This document shows, piece by piece, positions 24,819 through 34,111 of a stretch of DNA of 64,000 bases (its first letter is position 1; each line of letters starts with the position of its first letter). The stretch is taken from NCBI GenBank assembly GCA_037576215.1, contig JBANDB010000001.1, forward strand, positions 2,356,001-2,420,000, written 5' to 3'. The notes below the pieces were generated by a model. It worked only from the letters and a program-made list of their open reading frames with translations. It was not told the DNA's origin and made no database searches. Source of the DNA: Armillaria gallica (taxonomy: Eukaryota > Basidiomycota > Agaricomycetes > Agaricales > Physalacriaceae). A program made the position numbers and the translations under genes.

Positions 24819-24976
24819 TAGGCGACATCCAGAAGCATCGACATCACGTGCAGTGTGACATGTGACGTCACAGCGCAAAAATTTCGAAATCAATAAAACC
24901 AATTTCATCAAAACACGGCTGGATATATAGACTACGAGCTTCAGAAGCCAACTAAAATAAAGTATTGCTTTTTCTT

Positions 24977-25276
24977 CTAAGCCCTGTCAAGCTCTTCAAG
25001 GATTGAGTCAGGTAGATCCCAGCATCCCCAATACTTTTTGAAAGCCCAAGCAGCCTGGTGACCATTTAAACCTTTCTTGTATGCATTCATGCACCAGAGA
25101 TTGCATGTAAATAATCTGAGGAGCTCAAATCAGACGTAATCATTATGATGTGCATACACTGACTGTCGCTGAGAAACCACGGGAACAGCATCCAGTGCGG
25201 TAACAATGTCACTATTGTCACAGTCTGGGCCTGCTACGTGAGTTTTGTTCTTTTTTGAACAAATTTGGAAGCCCAC
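24977..25276 (-). pseudogene. Transposon-encoded protein relic, interrupted by a MITE
   Basis: Reading the - strand, the segment KVGFQICSKKNKTHVAGPDC then NSDIVTALDAVPVVSQRQ is followed by a 48-nt intron (GTCAGT...CTCAG). After splicing, LFTCNLWCMNAYKKGLNGHQ, AAWAFKKYWGCWDLPDSILE and ELDRA continue in frame to a stop at 24977-24979. Upstream the frame continues on the far side of the MITE at 25277-25696 (AENQNLMGHAPTKCK). The C-terminal part has the feel of transposon-linked proteins repeated widely in agaricomycete genomes, but I cannot name the family with confidence. Confidence 0.5.
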
Positions 25277-25696
25277 TAGGGTTGAGCAAAAAAGTACTAC
25301 TTTTTTACAAAATTCGTTTTTTACTGTAATTTACACGTTTTTTACATGTTATTTACATGTGAGCTCAGAGGCCCAGATTTTCGTTGGTTAATTACAAAAT
25401 CACGTGCATAGATAGAGGCCTAGGGAAGGCATGTATAGTAGCCTGCAAGTACATGTCTTGTGTCTATGAGCAAAACATGAGCGCAGGAGCACTCTGTAGT
25501 GAGAGATACACCTTTGGCAGCAGCCTCCGGCATGTCGCGCCGATCTCGCAGCAGCGAGGGAAATTTTTTGAGTCACCGGCGAAATAGTCATGTGATACGT
25601 TATTTACATGTAAATTACCTGCACAAAACGACTCGCCAAGATGCCGATGTAATTTACCTGTAAGAAAGTCTGGATGGAGTTTTTTGCGCAGCCCTA
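25277..25696. mobile_element. hAT-type MITE, 420 bp, 8-bp target duplication
   Basis: The termini are TAGGGTTGAGCAAAAAA and TTTTTTGCGCAGCCCTA, imperfect inverted repeats. Both sides are flanked by AAGCCCAC (25269-25276 and 25697-25704), an 8-bp target-site duplication as made by hAT transposases. The interior has several GTAATTTAC / TTTACATGTAAA palindromes near both ends. No coding capacity is seen. It sits inside the coding relic of the larger TIR element, so it is the younger insertion. Confidence 0.8.
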
Positions 25697-26727
25697 AAGC
25701 CCACCTTGCACTTCGTTGGAGCGTGACCCATTAGGTTTTGGTTTTCTGCTGTTTGTGGGCATACTGGAGGCCGAAGGCGGCAAAAATTTCATTATATAGG
25801 CATCTATATATAGTAATCATTGCTTATGTAAGACGCAAAAATTCTGGACTGACAAAATAATAAACTTAAAATATGAGAAATCTAAAACCGAAGGAAGGTC
25901 AAACAGGTCCCCTGGCATCTTTATACCAGTGCCCGTCTGCGTCGGGTCAGACCTTGCTTGTGAACGGAGGGAAGAATATATAAGAAGTACCTCGACTGTT
26001 CTACCTAGATACTTAGACAGTACATGAAAGGCTGTTTTTTCTATGACGATGACCGGTAAACGCTACCTTACCTGTACCACTTAGTCAGGCAGATACGTGG
26101 TTTCTTAACACGGACAATTTTGGGCAGGCGCAATGACAGTAAGGGAACTTTCATGGACAGTGGTAAGAAGAGATTGTAGTCAGAGATTGACCAGTGGGCT
26201 GGCTCAATTTCAGACCGCGTAGTGAGGAGAAGGGAGGGGAATTATTCGTGGAACGAATTTCATTCTGCGCCGAGCTACACATCGACATGATTTCCTGGCA
26301 TGGGTTAGCATTGCTAGGGAACCGAGCGAAATACTGTAACTGGAAAACCAATAAGCACGAGGACAACAGACGGACGAAAAGCTAACAGTGCACGAATTAT
26401 CCGTAAGTTCTTCGCCGTATTTTTCTTTCGACCAACACTTTCGTCATAGTTTCTCTTTTTATTTAAGTACATACCAGAAATTTTTTAAACATTATTTAAC
26501 ATTGTTGCTTACCTTTGTTGTTATCTATTTGCTCATGTTAGGAAATCACAACTTTTGCGACCCGGGGGGAGACCTTGTCAAGCAAGGTGATACCAAAAGA
26601 AAAGTGTCTTAGTAAGTGTGCCAAGAGCCTATTGCCCGACAAGGTCTGTCACATCAGGAGTCACGTGATGTCGATGCTTCTGGATGTCGCCTATCTTATC
26701 TTCGAGAATTGCTGAGTCATTGCGTCA

Positions 26728-28124
26728 ATGCGGTCGAGTAGTCATTCTTTTCGTTATTGTGATGATCGCAGTAGCAAGGCAAGAAACGCGCAAACGCCTT
26801 GTTTGGTATCCGCTTTGGAGTCAGCCATCCTTCGTCCAACAGCTCGGCTCTCTACGCCCATGCCAGGTGGCCACCCACGAAAGAAATGCAAGCCATCCGA
26901 TGCCACAATTGGCAGCGATTCGCCTACGAAGAGACTGCCACCCAGGTGTGCGATGATGGAATTGCCAGAGGACATGTTTCTCGAGGTGTGCACTAGAACC
27001 CCTCTATAGCAATATAACTCTGACCTTCCAGGATATGCGACTTCCTGGAACTGTTGGACCTTTTACATCTCGCTCGCGTGAGCAAGTCAGCGCGTACCAA
27101 CGTCCCAGGTCTCCCCCATCCCTTCTCCGGAATGTCAGAGCCTGCATGGGCCTGTCTCGCTTTCGCAAACGAATGCACTGTACAACATAAAATACTTCCT
27201 TTTTCCTCGTTCACTTCCTGGCACCAGTTCTGTTCAAATACAGTCTGCGTACCGGACTTTCTACTTTGTGCCCGGATCTGCTCTGCCTGTCTCGATTCCA
27301 AGTGCGTGTGGTTCCTCATGCTTGCTCAGGCCGTAGTTCTGACTTGGTTTGGCCAAAGGGTACTTGGAAGGAACGAACTGCACCCTCCGCTGCGTCGCTT
27401 GCTCCCTGACCAACCTCCGATATTCGACCTCCTTCTGTCAATGAGAACGAATTTCCGGGGCAACAAACCAATGGATCATTACTGTCTAAAGGCTGAATGG
27501 AACGACATCGACAGGCGAATATCTCTCTTGATGACGGATCAAGAAAAGCGCACATTCATAGAAGATAAATTAGCGTGGTTGGCCGAGTTGAACCAAGTAA
27601 GTAGGTATATCTACTGCGTCTGTAGTTGGATATCACTTATTATATTTCAAGCAAGCCGCAGTCTGCGATTCCTGGAACTCAGCAACACCTTCGTCTTCGG
27701 GAGAAAGGAGCTCAGAAAGCTAGATTTGAACGTGTCGAAGCGTCAGTGATCTCTTGGCTCCACCTCCGCAGTGCACTAACACTTGGACACAGGACACACG
27801 CAAAGCTGAGAGAAGTAGGCTACCCAAAGCTTTACATGTGCGATATATCCAAACACCCGCACGTAGACAGAACGGCTCCGCTCACGGATCGAGGTAGGGT
27901 TTTAATGAACCGCTTCATATAATTACTTACCGGACTATGCAGACTAGGCTAGGATTCGGGACGATATGATATCCTTCGCCGAACTAGTCATGAAGATCAA
28001 AGAGAGAGCAGTGAAAGTAGAGCGAGAGCGCCAATTTCGTAGTCAGAAAAGGCGGCCCGCAGAAACTCCTTTCGAAGAAGTGGAAATCATGCAGACGTCG
28101 ACGTTCAATGCAAAAGTTCACTAG
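26728..28124 (+). CDS. F-box protein (agaricomycete type)
   Basis: Exon 1 from 26728 encodes a basic Ser-rich lead (KARNAQTPCLVSALESAILR) and the start of the F-box, MMELPEDMFLE. After an intron the F-box continues ICDFLELLDLLHLARVSKSA. Then comes the agaricomycete signature NVPGLP with MSEPAWACLAFANECTV and a Cys-containing patch (CARICSACLDSKC). Later exons give LREVGYPKLYMCDISKHPHV and PLTDRG, and a charged C terminus (FAELVMKIKERAVKVERERQ) ends at 28122-28124. F-box proteins are substrate adaptors of SCF ubiquitin ligases; this expanded fungal subgroup has no known targets. The start codon and two internal splices are tentative, and the middle region may carry damage. Confidence 0.7.
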
Positions 28125-29110
28125 CCCTCCTTGCAACGGCCATCAAAGTACTAAGACAGGTGTGGGGTGGATGAGGAAGCACTGCCGTGAAGAACAACAG
28201 AAAGGAACGACAAACCTAGACCTCCAAAAATCAGAACTCGCCGTCTCTTCATGAGGATACTCGCAATACGCCCGTGATCCTGCCTGGCTGACGATCAAGC
28301 CTCTACCCCGCCCAACCGATTCCCAGCGCGGGCCCCTCCTCCACAGCGAGTTTTCACTCCCGGCCTTGTCTTCTGCGAACGATATCAGAAACTGAATCGC
28401 GTGTGATGGACGGAATACAAGAACGTGGTGGGAAGGATCACCGCCCACCGGGCTGCGCGTAGAGCCCGGGTCTATCGGAAGGCGATATCATTGGAGACCC
28501 ACGTTGAAATACAACGTCAAGTGTGAGTACGGAGGTGACGCCGATATCAGAGGACCACCCACCCCGGGGTGGTGATTCTGCCATGGCGATGAGGAACAGG
28601 GCGCAAAGAAATACAACGTCGTGGGCGTAAGTCTACAGCGTTCGGTTGTACGATATATCCAGCGTACTGATGCTTTCTCACAGTACGCTCATGCGAACAC
28701 AACAGTCCTTAGGACGAAAGCATTGGCCGACCATGTGAAAGGCCTGATTGGTTGTTTAACGATGGATGAATGGCTCCATCATTACCCAACAAACGCGCCG
28801 CCAAATGCAGATACATGTAATCGATGGTGAAGTCTTGCCGCAGATGACCAGTTGATCTGTCAATTCACCCTACTGTGCGCTGCCGGACATAAGGGACGGG
28901 GCGTGTGTGATTCAGAGAGAAGCACAAGGGTTGAAGCAGCTACGAGGCCCGGGTTGTCTTACGTTGCGTTCCACCGTTCAGAAGGATTGGAGCCGTTTCC
29001 CTCATGACCAATCAAGCATCAGGACCGGGTGGGAGGACCTTTGACGGTTGGGAGATCAGAGCTGAATGAATGGGAAGCTCACTGCCTCTCGCGAGGCTCT
29101 TCACGTGAAG
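28125..29110. other. Intergenic, no gene supported
   Basis: Open frames here are short and lack domain character. A perfect CACCCCGGGGTG palindrome lies near 28560. Fragments such as AAATACAACGTC recur at 28509 and 28609, hinting at the start of the repeat field that follows. Confidence 0.35.
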
Positions 29111-30015
29111 AATACAAGGCCCTCGCGTCGATGAACGAGGAGGGAAAAGTTGCTATCAAAGCAGGAATACAACAACGGCATCCAAACCACTCGATTCTTT
29201 CTCATGCCTTCGCAGGCACAAACATCTCGCCTGATGGGGACGCGAGTTTATGTTATGGTCCTAGAACCAACCACCACTCAGGAATGTACGCTCGCCACAT
29301 TAGAAGTCGGTCGGGTCCGGTGCAATGCAATGTCATCATCGAAGAAGATCAGAGTCCCACTTGCACGCGTGGTGGGAAAGGGTTACTAGCAGAGTCAGGA
29401 ATGCAAGTGCTGGGAAAGAACCCTTGTATTCTTTTAACGACGAGGAAAAAGTTGCTATCAGAGCAGTACGCGCACGCGCTCGATTCTTTTTCAAGACTAG
29501 TCCACAGGCACAAAACCATTCGACTACGGTGTCAAGTTCTCGTTAAGGAGCCATGAAAACCCACCAGGGCACGCACAACCGTCTCGCCGAATTGCCAGTC
29601 GGCCCGGTGCAATGTCATCATTGGCACTAGGAAAGAGGCCCTTGTATTCTTGGCGACAAAGAAAAAGTTACTATCAGAACCAGGAATGCAAGGCCGTCGC
29701 TTCTTTCTCAAGGCTACTTCGCAGGCACAAACATCTCACCTGATGGGGACGCGAGTTTATGTTACGGCCCCACCACCCAGGAATGCACGCTCGCCACACT
29801 GGAAGTCGGGGTCCCGCATGGTGGGAAATAGGCAACGATGAAAAAAAAAGTTAGCCAGGAATGCAAGTGCTGGGAAAGAACCCTTGTATTCTTAACGACG
29901 AAGGAAAAAGTTACTATCAGAGCCAGTAGCGCTCGATTCTTTCTCATGGCTACCTTCGCAAGGCACAAACATCGCGCCGAATCACACAGGATCACACTCC
30001 AGTCGGAGTGCAATG
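29110..30015 (+). repeat. Degenerate tandem repeat, about four units of 210-300 bp
   Basis: The block 'CCTTGTATTCTT..aACGACGA.GAAAAAGTT.CTATCA' recurs at about 29117, 29422, 29640 and 29880. Between recurrences lie shared pieces: CTCGATTCTTTCTCA, GGCACAAACATCTC, CCTGATGGGGACGCGAGTTT and GGAATGCAAGTGCTGGGAAA. Units are diverged and of unequal length, and the last is truncated. Long frames across it (for example 175 codons) are by-products of the repeats. Confidence 0.75.
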
Positions 30016-30229
30016 CGACCCTGCATTTCTTTACCCCAAATGGACGAATCCTTCACGCAACCTCGATATGGTATTCCCTTTGACTAGGGTTGGGATGTGT
30101 ATATAAAATACGTCCCCCTTGTATCTTTGGAGACTACAGTTCCTCCTTCATCTGTCTTCATTCACCCTCTCACCCTCACCCTCAAAAGCACTTTTTTTTT
30201 TCTTTCGAAAAACTCACTCAATACATACC

Positions 30230-30513
30230 ATGCGTTGCATCTCTCTCTTCGTTTTGGTTCTGAGCTCTTGTGAGTTTCTTTGTTCTCTTTTACCTTGTTC
30301 GAACCGCGGCTGATTTTTCCTCCCCCCCTAGTGACGGTCCTCGTATCGTCCGCGCCTATCGCTATCCCTGTCCCAGAGGCTGAAGTCGACGTGCGCCTCT
30401 TTCATTAAATGACAACCTCTTGTACTCACCCACCCGATTTCCTGTAGGCTCGAAACCCTGAAGCCAACCCCGACCCGGCTGGGTGCCTCACCATGCGGTT
30501 CAGTTGCTACTAA
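30230..30513 (+). CDS. Tiny secreted peptide precursor (54 aa), paralogue A
   Basis: Three exons: 30230-30269, 30332-30390 and 30448-30513, with GT-AG introns. The N terminus MRCISLFVLVLSSLTVLVSS is a clear signal peptide. A short Pro/Glu linker (APIAIPVPEAEVD) follows, and exon 3 encodes the last 21 residues, ending PEANPDPAGCLTMRFSCY. Only two Cys occur after the signal, spaced C-x6-C, which could close an eight-residue disulfide loop. The paralogue at 39120-39425 has the same exon plan, exon 1 of the same 40 nt, and an almost identical exon 3. A TATA-like GTATATAAAATA lies near 30099 and a pyrimidine-rich leader precedes the ATG. I know of no named family with this motif; the role (signal, antimicrobial or other) is unknown. 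Confidence 0.75.
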
Positions 30514-30955
30514 GCACCATCGTCATTTTTAATGACCAACATTCTCGCCACCATTATACGTATGTCCCTTCCAAGTTGACATTCGCGTACTCCCGCTGAC
30601 CAGGCCTCCTAGATCACCATTGTCCATAGCGCCACCAACTCTCCTTAACTATCCAACTCTCGCTAGTCCGACATTTCCTTCGTTTTTTCTTTATCTCCAT
30701 TTCCTACCTCGTCTCAGGCTACCTACCTCATCTCCATTTCCCCACCCCATCTTCCCTCAGGCCACCCCATCCCATATAGACGCTCCCCCACCCGTGTATC
30801 GCTAGTGTAATCTCGCTCTCGCTGTTGTTCTTTATATCCTTAAATGCATATTTACCCTCCTGTTTAACCGGGCTTATTTTGGTGCTCGTCTGCTAAGCCC
30901 TCGCATCCTGGGACGCTTTGATAGTGATGAGAATGATAAATAACGCTCTCTTTGT

Positions 30956-31142
30956 GTGTCTGTCAATTGGGTATTTCTGATCTTTCACATGGGTTGACTT
31001 TCTTCTTGGACGTCGTCTTTTGCAATTTCATGGATATGATAAAGGAAGGATGGAAAAGCATCCGGATCCCTGATGTATAATCAATAACGGGTTTTATTGG
31101 ATACTCCTCAGAGTAAATCTGCGAGTGAGCATGCACGTAAGG
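30956..31142 (-). repeat. Dispersed repeat, inverted partner of 1016-1236
   Basis: The reverse complement aligns with 1016-1236 over almost its whole length (shared GATTATACATCAGGGAT, CATCCTTCCTTTATCATATC, CAATTGACAGACACAC). Nothing in 30514-30955 is recognised apart from a pyrimidine-rich tract (about 30640-30790). Confidence 0.7.
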
Positions 31143-31149
31143 AGCTGTT

Positions 31150-31290
31150 GCAGACAACTGTTTGCATACAGCTTGACAGTCAGGGGTTTTTTCGTGGATG
31201 ATGAAATGAAGCTCGGACTTGGTCATAAACCGTGTTTTGGGGACTTCGAGCGCACGAAATGACCTCCGAGATCGCCGAAATGGCCATAGA
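31150..31290 (+). repeat. Inverted repeat arm, partner 32620-32760
   Basis: The segment with CAGCTTGACAGTCAG, TTGGTCATAAACCGTGTTTT and CCTCCGAGATCGCCGAAAT recurs in reverse complement at 32620-32760. The two arms bracket the 642-bp TIR element and may be the ends of an older, larger element. Confidence 0.6.
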
Positions 31291-31771
31291 CCACCCACAA
31301 ACGCGTCATCAAGCCCTTAAACCGAAGTCCAGATCACTCTCTTCTCTCGCGCAAAACACCCGCTACTGTCAAGCTGTAATAAATATCAGTGTCCGTCTTG
31401 GATGGATCCATCAGACCTTGCTCGTCCCCAGTGCTGCTGCAATAAAATCTAGCTTCGCAATGTCAACCAAACAAGGGTTCGTGACTTCAACTAAGCACGG
31501 GGACCGATATATCTTTTCTACTCATCATCACCGCTGCCACCTTCGTCTACTGACATAGCCTCTCTCGTCACCTATTACATGGCGGAGTTTATTGACTTTT
31601 CTTCAAGGCCACGATGCGTTCAATCGAGGGGCTACTAGTTGATTATCATTGGGTCGACATGGAAATTGCCTGTCTTAATTCGTTGCACCTCTGCTTATAG
31701 CTGCACTCCCCGCCAACGAAGTTTATTAACCATAAACCATAAGATTCTAATCAAACCAATAGGTAAACGTA

Positions 31772-32413
31772 TCGACTTACCCAGTAAGACCCCTGGGAAA
31801 AACTGGCACATGACCGGTAACTCCGGTCAACCTCGAACCGGTTAGCGTGCTTTTTCAGCACCAAGTCCGTCGTATACGTACACAGCTGCTAGTCATTCGC
31901 TGCCAAATCCCGCTTTTCGTGGCTTTTATGTTCACTGATGTACTGTATCTGTGATAAAATTTATCATGTAAAAGGTCTGCTCCCCACTGTTTTTGTGCTT
32001 GAGGAATGCAACGAGGAATTTATGGAGAAATTACGTACTTGTACTGTCTTCTCGCATTGTCGTGGTTGCTGAGCAAATTAGCTTAGAAAATACCCACCTT
32101 TACAAGTACCTGTAAACTTGCAACCACTCTTTGTAATGTAGTCAGTGCATCAATTATTTGAGATATAATTTTTCAAAATAACTTGAGGTGAACTTGATAG
32201 CATTATAAGATAACAGGTGCAGCTCTATAGCTTTTTTACATGAATCATCATTAATTTTTACCATGTGGAAGCGGCTGTGTATGCCTTTCCAAATTCTGTA
32301 CGACAGTGGACTTCGTGTTGAAGAAAAATTGAACTTCCGCCGACCGGTTCGAAGTTGACCGGAGTTATCGGTCATGTGCCGGTTTTTCCCGGGGGTCTTA
32401 CTGGGTAAGTCGA
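31772..32413. mobile_element. 642-bp element with about 76-bp TIRs
   Basis: The left end TCGACTTACCCAGTAAGACC and its continuation to about 31847 are repeated in reverse complement at the right end (about 32338-32413) with only a few mismatches. ACGTA flanks both sides (31767-31771 and 32414-32418), a likely 5-bp target duplication. The AT-rich interior has no coding capacity. It is a non-autonomous long-TIR element; the superfamily is not recognised. Confidence 0.8.
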
Positions 32414-32619
32414 ACGTATCTACTGCGCTATAAAAAAGAGAAACCTTTTTATTAGGGTTTTTGTTGCTCCTCGCGGCTACTTTCCATCTAATTAAGCAGC
32501 CTTCACAAAGAAATTGACTTCATCTGTTTGTACGTCACAATTTTAGGTGAGCCTTGTCAAGCAAGGTGACAGCCAACCTAGCATTTTGGGCTCAACGTTT
32601 GACAGAAGCATACGTTTTG

Positions 32620-32760
32620 TGCGACAGAGGAGGCTATTTCGGCGATCTCGGAGGCCTTTTTTCATGTGCTTGAAGTCTCCAAAACACGGTTTATGACCAA
32701 GTGCGAGCTGACTGTCAAGCTGTAACATACTATCAGATGTCGAAAACTTTGACATGGGTT
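32620..32760 (-). repeat. Inverted repeat arm, partner 31150-31290
   Basis: This is the reverse complement of the left arm. Just before it, GCCTTGTCAAGCAAGGTGA (about 32554) also occurs near 26571 as CCTTGTCAAGCAAGGTGA, close to the right end of the 1.87-kb TIR element. Confidence 0.6.
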
Positions 32761-32943
32761 TTCACGGTCAAGACGGGGTTTTTTTAGTGCACGGCCAAGT
32801 ACCGGAGCTTGCAGGTCTGAGGGTGCCCCTCGATACGGTTCTGCTACATGTGTGGCCCGAGTGAGAGCAAAAATGAACACAGAAAAAAAGACCGGAACGT
32901 GAGCCGAGGATCATACATGTTTCTGTTTCACGCGGCAGCAACG

Positions 32944-33152
32944 CAGAGAAAATCTTCAATAGCAAACCTGCGGCGCAGGTGTTTCGTAGGTTTTTTTGGC
33001 TTTCGAGTGGGCGGGATGAGGTCCAAGCCCGTCAAGGTGGGTCTCAGTCCAGAGAAAAAATCTTCAATAGCAAACCTGCGGCGCAGGTGTTTCGTGGGTG
33101 TTTTTGGCTTTCGGATTTTGAGTGTAGGCGGGATGAGGTCCAAGCCTGGGTC
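32944..33152 (+). repeat. Two-copy direct repeat, about 110 bp each
   Basis: Both copies contain AAAATCTTCAATAGCAAACC, TGCGGCGCAGGTGTTTCGT, TTTTTGGCTTTCG and GGCGGGATGAGGTCCAAGCC. The second copy carries a small insertion. Frames across it are shadows of the repeat. Confidence 0.85.
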
Positions 33153-33445
33153 TCTAAGTAGGTGAAACGCGCGCCTGTTAGATAGTATCTAAGATAGACA
33201 ATGCGATCAGTGTGGAGGCGATCGATGGGCGGAACAAGATCAAGTGTAGATTCGTGTAGGTCCACGGACGGTGGGTATATAAAATAACAATTGTGGTCGT
33301 AGTGGAGCATGTGAAATGAAAGCTGCGTCATAATATTCGTAAAGAAGGTGATTACTATAGTACTGTAAGATACGACTAGAATACAACAAGGAATAGAAGA
33401 ATGTTAAAGTAAAATTTTAAGGGGAGGGGAATTCCGACCAGCGGA

Positions 33446-34111
33446 TTAAAGGGAAGCCTTTAGGGCTCTCAATTGCATAAGAACGTCCTCGCGATCACGG
33501 CGATTCCACTCTCCGGACCAGCCCTTTTCCTTGCGACGGCCCCAATATAGACTGCGATCGTTGAAATGTCTGCGCTCGCCCTCATCGATGCTGTGCGCCC
33601 GGACCTCGTCTTTAACGAGGGGTGTTTTGGGAGTGGCGCGGACGGAAGCTGAGCGGGAGAATTTACGGGGAGAGGGGAGGAGCGGGGTCTTGTCGGACAC
33701 TTCTTCTTCTTCCTCACTGAAGGAGGGTAAGGGCGCGCGTATGGGGAGGGGAGAGAGTATGGTGTCGATGCTGCAACTGCGGCGTCTAGCGCGGCGTGCA
33801 GGAACGGACGACACGAGCTCGGGCGGGACGTTCTCGCCAAATGTGCGGGCGAGCTTGGCCATGCGCTTCCGCCGCTCGTCGGGCTTGCGCTCTTGTACGG
33901 GGGAGACGGGGGACAGCGGGGCGTGGTCTGTGGGGAGGGCGGTGGTGTGGATGCGGAGGACAAGGGCTGGGCCAGTGCCTGGAACGAGCTCGAGGGACAT
34001 GTGGGAGTCGTCGTGCACAAAGTGGCACTGGGGCGTCGTGCCGAGGAGGGCGCCGAGTTTGCGTGTAGAGCGTAGGATGCGTGTGCGTTCGTGGTGGGTG
34101 AGGGGAGCCAT
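33446..34111 (-). CDS. Single-exon conserved-looking protein, unknown function
   Basis: One frame of 221 codons starts MAPLTHHERTRILRSTRKLG. The N-terminal 60 residues look ordered (LGALLGTTPQCHFVHDDSHM, LELVPGTGPALVLRIHT). A basic Ser-rich middle (KRMAKLARTFGENVPPELV) and a charged C terminus follow, ending with RREDVLMQLRALK-type helix (WNRRDREDVLMQLRALKASL). A TATA-like TTATATACT lies about 35 bp upstream on the - strand. The overlapping frames on the other strand are GC-rich shadows. I do not recognise a family. Confidence 0.7.
   Translation of the reverse strand: MAPLTHHERTRILRSTRKLGALLGTTPQCHFVHDDSHMSLELVPGTGPALVLRIHTTALPTDHAPLSPVSPVQERKPDERRKRMAKLARTFGENVPPELVSSVPARRARRRSCSIDTILSPLPIRAPLPSFSEEEEEVSDKTPLLPSPRKFSRSASVRATPKTPLVKDEVRAHSIDEGERRHFNDRSLYWGRRKEKGWSGEWNRRDREDVLMQLRALKASL

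Larger units (their letters stand above)
24821..26691. mobile_element. 1.87-kb DNA transposon with 30-bp perfect TIRs
   Basis: The ends are exact inverted copies: left 24821-24850 (GGCGACATCCAGAAGCATCG then ACATCACGTG) and right 26662-26691. TA flanks both ends (24819-24820 and 26692-26693), consistent with a TA target duplication. On the - strand it contains a coding relic (about 24977-25276) ending in a conserved-looking C terminus, and a hAT-type MITE is nested inside. No intact transposase is visible, so this is a non-autonomous or decayed copy. The superfamily cannot be fixed without a transposase match. Confidence 0.75.

Noticed and set aside
28556..28575. Perfect GC-rich palindrome (CACCCCGGGGTG) as a terminator or regulatory hairpin
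   Set aside because: It is short, isolated and not placed at the end of any supported gene; chance is likely in GC-rich text.
29029..29556. 175-codon frame as a gene
   Set aside because: It lies within the degenerate tandem repeat and its sequence repeats in other frames in later units.
29110..30015. CRISPR-like array
   Set aside because: Repeat units are long, diverged and without constant-length spacers, and the genome is eukaryotic.
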